Shown: piece by piece, positions 54,469-64,000 of the stretch | Layout of the letters: every line of letters begins with the position of its first letter | Position numbering within the stretch: position 1 is the first letter of the stretch | NCBI GenBank assembly: GCA_949128115.1 | Contig: OX421963.1 | Span: 79,913,635 to 79,977,634 of the forward strand | Reading direction: 5' to 3' | Length of the DNA stretch: 64,000 nucleotides | From: Anaspis maculata | Taxonomy: Eukaryota; Arthropoda; Insecta; Coleoptera; Scraptiidae | Notes under the pieces: generated by a model | Databases searched by the model: none | Seen by the model: the letters and a program-made list of their open reading frames with translations, nothing else | What the model was told of the DNA's origin: nothing | Program-made: the position numbers and the translations under genes

Positions 54469-56973
54469 AAAGTAACGTCAACATAAACAAAAGAGATTAA
54501 CAACAGAGTCAAGTATCATGATGAATTTGACTTTTGAAATGACACTGACAATGAGTAAGGTTAGGATAGACTAAAAAGATTGACACGAGCTTAAGAGTAG
54601 TCATGCTGCGCCCTCTGCGAGAATACATCCCATTCTTCTCCTGGGAAATAACTGTCAGCTTAAGAAAAGATCACTTAACATTTTTAATCAGGATTAATAG
54701 ATCGAACTCTGGTATGACTTCTCAAATTTTTATGCTCGAGCTTCAATGTAAATGCTTGAGATACTCGGGATCAGTAGTTATAACAGATTGAATGAGCAAA
54801 AAAAAATTATACATAAAGCTATGGAAGAGGAATATGACAGTTTTGATGTAGTAAGCTGGCGGCAGGATTTGACGTTTCTGAAAGACAAACTTGACACTCA
54901 CGTCAAATACAACAAACGCTGCAGACCGGTCAGCGGATCATAATAATCTAAGTTGGCAATGTGTCCGCCATTTTGGATTTGTCACTGACATGCAATATAG
55001 TGCGTGCTTTTTTAACAGTTCCTTTCTTATCGCGGTGGTACCCACACTACCAACATGCATGTCACAGTTTCAACTTCAAAATGGGAACCGATTCGACTTG
55101 TTATAGTCTTAAAATGAAGAAAAAAGTCTCTTCTCTCAAAAATCCGTAGTCAGTAATGACAGTTGAACATATTTTCGATTTCACTTGAGAGGATGAGCAT
55201 GAAAAAGTACGCTAACTTGAATTTTGACATTTCAGCCATCGATATATTTTAAAGTTCTCGCGACCGCTCTAGATTTCGATACCAACACGGAGAAACGTGA
55301 TTGAAGTCTGCTATTGCTACGTGATTCGCAACCCCACCTAATTTTTCCAGCCACAAGATGGTTGCCAAAATTTTACTGGTTAGTACTGTTATGTCACTTT
55401 GATGTCATTGGCAGTTCGTTTGTCAATAGTCACTACAATCTACTTTTCGCAACCATTTTGTGATGAGAAAATTAAAATGAATCACGAACAGCGTTCAAGA
55501 TATACGGTTTGGTCTAGAGGAACGCTAAATTGATCCTGATTTAAAATGTTCAATGTTCTTTCTCGGTTCAGAGTAACGAAATGGAAGTGCTCTTCAGTCA
55601 TATGCTGTGCCCCTGATGCATGGGACGCTTTTGAAACCACCGTTCTTTGTATCCTACGTTACTCGTTACAAAATCAGGGGAAAAATCTAACTTAGTGATA
55701 GTTTCAATAATGACAATTCTCTCGATATTATTAGACATTGATTTCTTGTACTTTATATAAACTGTCTTGGGTCTTTGGCGGCTAATTTGCAGCTTGTCTT
55801 TCAAGCTCACTAATTATAATTTTCAATAGCTCTACGCTTTTGTCGTTCCACACTTCTTCGTAATGTGGTCACATAAATTTAATTATATTTCCTTTTTCTC
55901 TATTACATTCGTATGTATGTCTCTATTTGTTTCATCACAGCCTTACAGATACTTATTTCATGGTATTCAACATCTTCAATGCAACGCTTTTTTTCAATTG
56001 CACATAAATTGAACTCAATAATTTGTGAAAGGCAACAATAAAACTACATACCAAAAAGTTGCCGAAGCTAATAACGTAACAAAAAAATTCTTCGGAAATA
56101 AATATAAATTTTGATTTGATTAAACTTGATTTGGTATAATATTGCACAAAAATCAATGGAAAATATCAATTTCCAATACTTTACTCTATTTTATAATTTC
56201 CTAGTTCATTGCTTTGATTTGGTTACACGAGTCTGGAAATACTTGTACATCGAGTTTGTTCAACTCTCAAGTATTTGAGATGAAAGAAATCGAAGTAAAC
56301 ACGAATAGAACGTACAGCTGATGAAATTGTATCAGAAACACGTTCTGGTTTTGCGTATCCGAGTTCTGGTCCTCATGTTTCCGAGATGACTCTACCAAAA
56401 CCGAATAGACGTTCTTTCGAAAACAGGAGTCACGTTTTACTCGAGTATCAATTTCTTTCTCCTCAACACTCGAAGCTTCATCCTTGCAGCATTTTTTCAC
56501 CGAAAGCCAGTGACGCAGAGCCGGTGTGTGCCCATTTCGCGCGCCCAGTTTCTTCAAAACTACAGTAGTATTTCATATATAAATGCTCTTTCTGTAGGAG
56601 TGTATGTGTGTGTTTTTTAGTTTTGTGTGTTTTACGTGTATGCGTGTGTGTTCGGCCCTAGCCGACCAAGTCGATCACAGGATGAACATCACTGAGAGAG
56701 CGGGTACGGATGCCCCCTCGCTCTTCTACTACAATTAGTAATTTATATTTATTTATGCCTAAGGTATATCTCGCGCTTTCTTTAGTCCAGAGGAAAAACT
56801 TCACTTCGGATGCCTTTCCCTTTTTTTCCGTGTAAACTTCAGCTCGTTTCTTTTTCGCTCGACTTCTTCTTCTTCGTTCATTCATTCTTTTCTTCTCCAA
56901 ATATTCTTCCTAAAAATTTTCTTATATGTACACTAGCGGTAACTGGCAGTGATGCGGCGGAGAGGTAGGCCGT
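54469..56973. other. Intergenic or 3' UTR, no gene recognised
   Basis: Includes direct repeat copy 2 (55385-55500). A T/G-rich stretch lies at 56600-56650. On the minus strand an AATAAA at 56748-56753 lies about 220 bp after the KLF stop and could be its poly(A) signal. Confidence 0.4.
55385..55500. repeat. Direct repeat copy 2
   Basis: Partner of 53295-53410; see TTATGTCACTTTGATGTCAT, GGCAGTTCG and CACTACAATC. Confidence 0.6.
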
Positions 56974-58274
<1,301 letters not shown>

Positions 58275-58344
58275 TATATATAACGGTTCGGAAGCAGAGC
58301 CCCTGTCGTTGTTTTTGATGTTTGGGTACTACTGGTTCAACAGG
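58275..58344 (+). promoter_or_regulatory. Possible TATA promoter and first-exon donor
   Basis: TATATATAA at 58275-58283 is followed about 60 bp later by CAG|GTAAGA at 58341-58349, a good splice donor. Together they could mark a short non-coding first exon on the plus strand, or a retroelement leader. No downstream exon was found. Confidence 0.25.
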
Positions 58345-60405
58345 TAAGACGAGAAGGTTTCCGGCTCGATTAATACTGACTAAGACAGAATGTTGCTAAA
58401 CCCTGGAAACTGATCTCTCCAGAAAAGGGTTGGAGGTTTGGTTCTTGAGTTGTCATCGTTACGGAGCCCGCACGCGTGATAATTCAAATGCGCTGCAAGC
58501 ACACAAGGCTATGGAAAGCAGGAACCGACAAAAAGCCACAGAGTCGCGCGTGGTAATTTCGCTCGACGGCGTTTCTCACTCGGTTTGGCTTCTCTCTGCT
58601 CGGCGCGAACAATGATGGCAAAATAATTAAAGGTACTGTTTGGTTTCGGAACAAAAAGCGTTTGCTTCGGATGCCTCCTCCGTTCTCTTATGTTCCGCAC
58701 CATCCACGTCGCTCGCTCCTCCGCAGCGCCGAGGTATTCTCTCCCGCAAGCTTTTGCGGGGCGAATCTTTAATGGATATCCGGCGGGAGGCTATTGACGC
58801 CATTATACGCTCCGATGACCCCACAATTGCCCTTCCCCCCGATTACTTAACTTTGATCAATCGCTCGAGATATAATGCGCACCTTTGGTGTTTTCCCTCT
58901 TGGTGGTGTGCTGCCGCCGCAGCAAAAAAACATTGCCCCAAAGAAATCACCTCCAGATTGACAAGGGTCCAGTTCCAATCAAAACAGTATACTGCCGGCG
59001 TATTGCTTCTTCCTGCGTCCAGACACCCTCGTCCGGCAAATTCCCGCGCGTTTGCAAATGAGTTTTTTTTTGGTGCCGTCGCCCGGCGAAAAAACCGCAG
59101 ATCGATAGGGAATTCTGCCGTTGAAAAGTTCGGGCGCCATTGATAGTTCCCAATCGAAGTTGGTCCACCGCTAGTTTAATTACTTCGCAAAACTTGGAAT
59201 TAATCCCTGCGTCAGACCGGAAAATATGCAGCGAAGCCCGCCTGCCTCAATCAAGATTCTCTGAGGTGTGCCCCCTCTACTACACCACGTTCTTCAAAGA
59301 GCAAACATTTTGCTGCTTTTATTGACTCTGGGAGTTCTTGCGGAGGTGTGCACGCGCGGTAAATGGACAGAATCTGTCTTGGTGTCGGAGCAAGAGGGAG
59401 GGTGCCGAGGATCTAGATCCATACGCACGTGCGGCAGAGGAGCAAAGGAAAAGAAGGGACGAGGGCATCCAGGCGGGATGGAGGCGCGACATGAATATCC
59501 ATGACTACATGATGGATCGCGCCGGTTATTAATGGTTCGGTGCTGCCATTACGGGGACGAGTTCTCCTGTTCCTTTCCCTACTTGCTACCCAAAAAGCGA
59601 ACGCCGCTATAGGAAGATGACACGGGACATGCCGGGAGAGGATGATGGCAAGCACATCACACGCAATTTTCTTATCTCTCGCCCTCTATGGAAAAGCGAC
59701 GACGATCGCCTTGTTTCTAGCATTCGTGCCGCACACGTCCCCATTCATCAACTCAGGTGTGCGCGCCTGTCTCGCGTTACTTTCAAAGGATCAAACAGTT
59801 CGCTCTCTCTCGCGCCCGCGGCCCGCACCGTACAGTCATCGTTGCCATTTTTATGCGTTCTCGAATACACCGAAAGATCTTTGAACTTTATTCTGCAAAG
59901 TGCTCTTTTATGTGTGGAAAATGAAAACTTGCTGGAATTCCTAAACTCAAAATTACAACAGACGAAGCCGGCATTCCTATCAGAAAATGCCCCGGTGCTG
60001 GGAGAATAAGGTCGACCAAAGCAATGTGTCCATCGTGATCTATCCTTACAAACTTCTTCATGCTAAGGATTAAGCTACATGCTACAATGGCCTATAAGAG
60101 CTGGCGTATTTTCTAATTACTGATTAGTTCAGCTTGCTCGAAATGTTAGAAGACGGAATCGGTAAGCTGCCACGACAAAGCGGCTGCGTTGCGAAGTCCA
60201 AATGAGAGCAGATTGAACTAGAATAGCCCTAATTCCGGGGCTGTATAAACTGGGTAGCTTCATCAGTAGGAGCTTCTAGTGCCAAGTGACCAGTTATCTG
60301 CTCGAATGTTTCACCGAGGATGGTATATTTGTTTGTTTTGGCGATAGGCATGTCAGTCCTTCAGTTTGTGGGTTGGATTGGGAACGATTAATCTGTCAGT
60401 GAGGT
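58345..60405. other. Intronic/intergenic, no gene recognised
   Basis: The longest frame is 167 aa on the plus strand (58640-59143), with no recognisable motif and overlapped by minus frames. GC-richer than the surroundings between about 58640 and 59850. Confidence 0.4.
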
Positions 60406-61362
60406 CTGGGGCCCTATTCCTACGGGCGAAGCGGTTGTTCGCTTCGCCTGAGATCCCGCCGTTGCTACGTGACGCGCCGTCCGCCTGGCTTCCGCATGCC
60501 ATGGGTCATGCGAAGAGCGGTGCGTGCAACCCTCGTGCAACCTTTGCAGTGTTCCCAAGGTTCCCTGATAAAAAGCACCACTTAAAAAGACATTTCCACC
60601 AAAAAAATCTGAAAACTGTCGCAAGTGACAGAAATGTCAGTAACAAAATTTCAAATGAATGTCACAATGATTATAAATAGTTATGATCTGTCAGTGTGTG
60701 TTTGATTCCGAATAATTTGATTGATAGTGAACCAATAATAAATGCCTTACGTGTGCCACGGGCACAACAACGGATACCCATTACCCAATCGAAGACTTGG
60801 AGGAAGCCAAAAGCGATGCTGACGTTGACAATGTTAAGAGACGGTTTCCGGATGGCGCTGATGGGAAGATGCCTCCACAGATTTTAGCGCTACACTCGAA
60901 CTGTGCTTTGCTTGTACCTCCTTCAAGTTAATTCGTCGGCCGGCATTCTACTTCCACAGCATTTCAGCTCGTGAAATTGGCCGTAACCGTGCCCTGCACT
61001 GAATGACTGAATTCGGATTTGAACTCAAAAATCAAAGAGCATTTCGCTCCGCCTGAGACCTGCGGGAGGGAGCCATAGCCGCTTTTTCTTTCAAGTAACA
61101 CCCTCCATTTTCACTATCTAGACAAGACTTGCTCTCAAACCACAATTTGAACTCTTGAGGCTCTTGAGGCCGGGATTATGGTTCAACGCTTTTGACGTAT
61201 GCGACTGGCAGCGTTGACATTTCGCTCGGCGAATTCTTCCGAATCCATGCGAAAACACACGGGTGAACGAGCGTAGGAATACCAAATTTTGAAAGCAGGC
61301 GAAGCGATCGGATTGCATCCGATCCGGTCCGCATCGCTTCGCACGTAGGAATAGGGCCCCTG
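60406..61362. mobile_element. Harbinger-type MITE, 951 bp
   Basis: Ends GGGCCCTATTCCTACG at 60409 and its complement to 61359 (rest of the TIR is GCGAAGCG after one mismatch base), flanked by CTG on both sides (60406-60408 and 61360-61362). A 3-bp CWG duplication with GG-starting TIR fits PIF/Harbinger. A paralogous empty site at 61487-61518 reads straight across the junction with a single CTG, which proves the boundaries. No transposase inside. Confidence 0.88.
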
Positions 61363-64000
61363 GTCAGTTCAAGTTGATCAAAAAGGAGCAGAGTGGCTTG
61401 GATGTTACCCCAAGGTTGATGTTGTTTTTTTTTTCGTAACAGGCGACTATTTTATCTATGAGACAGATCACGATAGAGCTGTCATTGAGTGAGGTCTGGT
61501 CAGTCGAAGTTGATCAAAGGTCATGAAAGTGTGATGTTGGGAAGGTGGCAATAGAAACTTGCCAGATGCCGTAGCTTCTTGTGTCTTAGGAAAGGCTTTT
61601 TGTTCGTTTGAGTTTTGTAAGAAATTTTGACAAGTTAGGTCTGGTCAGTTAGTTTAGGGGAAATATCCTAGAAAACCAGTTCTTCTCCCTCTATACCAGA
61701 AAACATTACTATCCACTTTTGCTAGCCTGTTCCAATATGGTGAAGGGTCCGATATTGCTCCAGAGGTGCTCTAAATTTGCGACTCACGATTCGAATTAAT
61801 TGGTAATAGACAATCTGACAAGAAGTGCAACGTCTTCAACTAATAAATAATGGACAATGTTCAAGGAGAGCATTCAAACCTGACCTGAAGATGTCAGTCA
61901 AATTCATCTACCGAACAGAGCATTCATCGTAGAATGTCAATGCCAAAGGTCTTCAATGCCTTCGTCTCAATTCTAGAAATCTCTTTTTACCAGCGCTTGT
62001 AGAATCCACATTTTGAGTAAGTAAGTACTGTGTGATGAAAGGCACTTTTAGCTAATTTTTAAAACTTACTCAAAGACTTCCGCACAAGCAGAACTATTTC
62101 TATATTTAGATCTATCGGTACGTAAGTGCAACAGGAATTCGGGGCTCTTGCGGGTCAAAGAGAGGATTTCCTCTTGTGTGTGCTACAAGACCAGACGTTC
62201 CTAGACGACGTGGTGCACTAATTTTCCGCGTATCATTTGATACACTTTTTTCCGTTATTGTGAAAAGGCTGTGATACCAAACAGCCCTGACGGGTTTCCA
62301 GGGGGTTCCAGGGGGTTCAAGTGTAAGTTAGGTACCTAATTTGCATTGGGAGCGCGGATGGATGATGATGTCACAGAGCGTAAGAAATGCAGATCGGCTA
62401 AAAATAGCACTCGGATGCGTTGAGAGCACGGGCATCGTGGAAATAATAAGCGCGTATGGTATTGTTTTCATGTTACAGGTCCGGGCTTAACTCCGATCGA
62501 TTATTTGATTATTTTCCATTCGTCGTTGAAATTTCTATTCAAACATGAATAATTTTTATTTTCTTGTATGAGTGTTTTACGATCTAATTTTTGATGTCAC
62601 TTTTATCGTCTTACGAATTTTGCAAACTTATTGGATTTTAGGTTTGTATTTTGTTGACTGATTATGTTACAAAACTACCACATGCACCCTTTCATTCATT
62701 TTTGCACATACGTTGTCTTGACAGTGTTTATTGGTACTCCAAATCATGCAAGCCGCAAGCGAAGTCTGATACAGTCTTGTTGAAACTTGAGGTGAACCAC
62801 CTCTTCAACATTTCATCATTTTCGACGACCCTGGAAGCCGTGTAGAGGCCAACACTCCTTTGCTGCTTTAGACTTCAATTTCATTCAAGTGTGAGCGTGT
62901 GGAGTGTGTTTCGTGTTTTTTGGGGTTGCTTTGTTTGTTTTGGGGGTTTCACTGTCCTGTCAAGACGGGATCCAGAAGGGTCGGAAAAGGGTGAGACAGT
63001 TTCAGGTACTTGATAGATTGGTTTCAACTTTAGGAGGACGATGTCAGTGCTGTGGTGTAGGGTTTTTCAGCGTCCTCTGAACCTTTACAAGCCACATACT
63101 TTGAGGGAACCCAGAGTTTTGATTTAGTTAAGTTCCATGGGTCTACTAACTTGCCTTTCGTTCTGAGAGTGTGCTTTTGCTTTTGCTTTCGAGCTAACTG
63201 AACGGTGTGCTTTTGCTTTGGGAAGCTTCTGTTTATAAAGCGCAAAGTTGAAGTCCGAGTGACCAATTTGCACTGCATTAATGACCCATTTTCACTTAAG
63301 ATGATTTTGTAACATATTTCAGCACATCATAATCAGGCAATACGCAGGGGTTTCTTTGACGTGTTCTTCCCATGTGTGCCTGTTAGCGAATACGTCACTT
63401 TTTCACGTTTCTTTTGCTTTTGATACTGACAGTTTGAGATGTTTTTCGAGTTCTTATTATGTTTTATTTTTGTCTGTTTGTGTTGTTGTTGTTGCTCCAT
63501 TAATTTTACATACTTTTAAATGATTGTTCCTCGAATTTTTCTTGTTTTATTTGTGTTCGTGTTTAACACTTTGTCATTTGTGTTACTCTGTCAGTTTCAT
63601 TTTGTGATGTGTTTTACGAGAAGAATCTAATTCATTTAAATTTTGCTAATAAAAATTCATTTTGTTTGCTGTCAATTCGTGTTTCTGTTCAGCTTGTCAA
63701 TTCAATCCTCATCCCGAAAATTCCGTTCTCGTTTAGAGAAAAATCCTGAGTGAAACGACACTGTGAGTGAACGTAGGTAGGAGGTCCACACGTAAAGGGG
63801 GGGGACGCGATCACAGCCAAAGGTCAAAAAGGGTGAAACAGCTCAGTACAAGAACAACTAACAAGTTTGCTACATCCAGTCGAAGTGATCCAAAGGCCAT
63901 GAAGTTCGGTTGTCGACTTGATGCAGTGTAAGGTCATTAAGGATACACAACTCATGATCGCGAAGTATGAATCTAAGTACAACTACAAAACAAGGGTAAT
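61363..64000. other. Intergenic or intronic, no gene recognised
   Basis: Contains the empty-site duplicate (61487-61518), a third GTCTGGTCAGT at about 61646 and a diverged CAGTCGAAGTGATCCAAAGG copy near 63879. T/G-rich from about 62880 to 63680. Otherwise nothing is seen. Confidence 0.45.

Noticed and set aside
58640..59143. 167-aa plus-strand open frame
   Set aside because: No recognisable motif, and overlapped by minus-strand frames of similar quality in GC-richer DNA. Chance is the simplest explanation.

Overview
The window looks like intergenic and intronic DNA from an arthropod nuclear genome. A hemipteran insect is my best guess, but the species call is weak. The evidence is AT-rich spacer, complete and decayed LTR and non-LTR retrotransposons, many short inverted-repeat DNA transposons, recurrent GTAGGTAC/TACCTA motifs, and a single animal-type Krüppel-like-factor exon with a spliceosomal acceptor. 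I see no prokaryotic gene organisation. The only host coding sequence I can defend in 64 kb is the last exon of a KLF6/7 (luna-like) zinc-finger gene at 56974-57149 on the minus strand.

Region by region. Positions 140-14589 form one nested composite. An old LTR retrotransposon in minus orientation has LTRs at 145-354 and 14321-14584, bounded by a 5-bp GTGGT target-site duplication. It keeps a protease piece joined directly to an integrase tail, and it holds a two-unit minisatellite (about 485-614 and 9373-10305). A complete, intact Ty3/Gypsy element (615-9372) interrupts that minisatellite; its two 1.38-kb LTRs appear to differ only in one poly-T length. A 1.17-kb foldback element with TA duplications and a near-perfect 316-bp palindrome also lie inside the old element. 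Positions 16884-18454 are a second large foldback element. A decayed Gypsy reverse transcriptase lies at 18765-19345, a 334-bp inverted repeat at 24212-24545, and pieces of a BEL/Pao pol gene at 26115-26710 and 28325-28482.

From 31825 to 33715 there is a broken R1-like non-LTR retrotransposon, split by a 264-bp hAT-type MITE with an exact 8-bp duplication and by a fragment of the foldback family seen at 16884. Next come two large non-coding elements, 36379-40537 and 40690-45560, only about 150 bp apart. The first has TIRs and layered inverted arrays around a 3.2-kb degenerate GAGCCCC satellite. The second is piggyBac-like, with TTAA duplications and CCCTTAGA termini, and carries two GACTGT arrays, a tRNA-like SINE head, a 41-bp-stem hairpin and a further foldback. 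At 47112-49213 a mariner-like transposase relic is interrupted by a 1.39-kb element full of GGACGTCC motifs.

The right third (49214-64000) has low-complexity DNA, small MITEs, the KLF exon and its upstream intron or flank, a possible TATA promoter with a splice donor near 58275-58344, and a 951-bp Harbinger-type MITE. The pre-insertion sequence of that MITE is preserved in a nearby duplicate, which confirms its CTG duplication. Apart from Gag and Pol of the intact Gypsy element, which act together, the recognisable genes are broken and unlinked in function.
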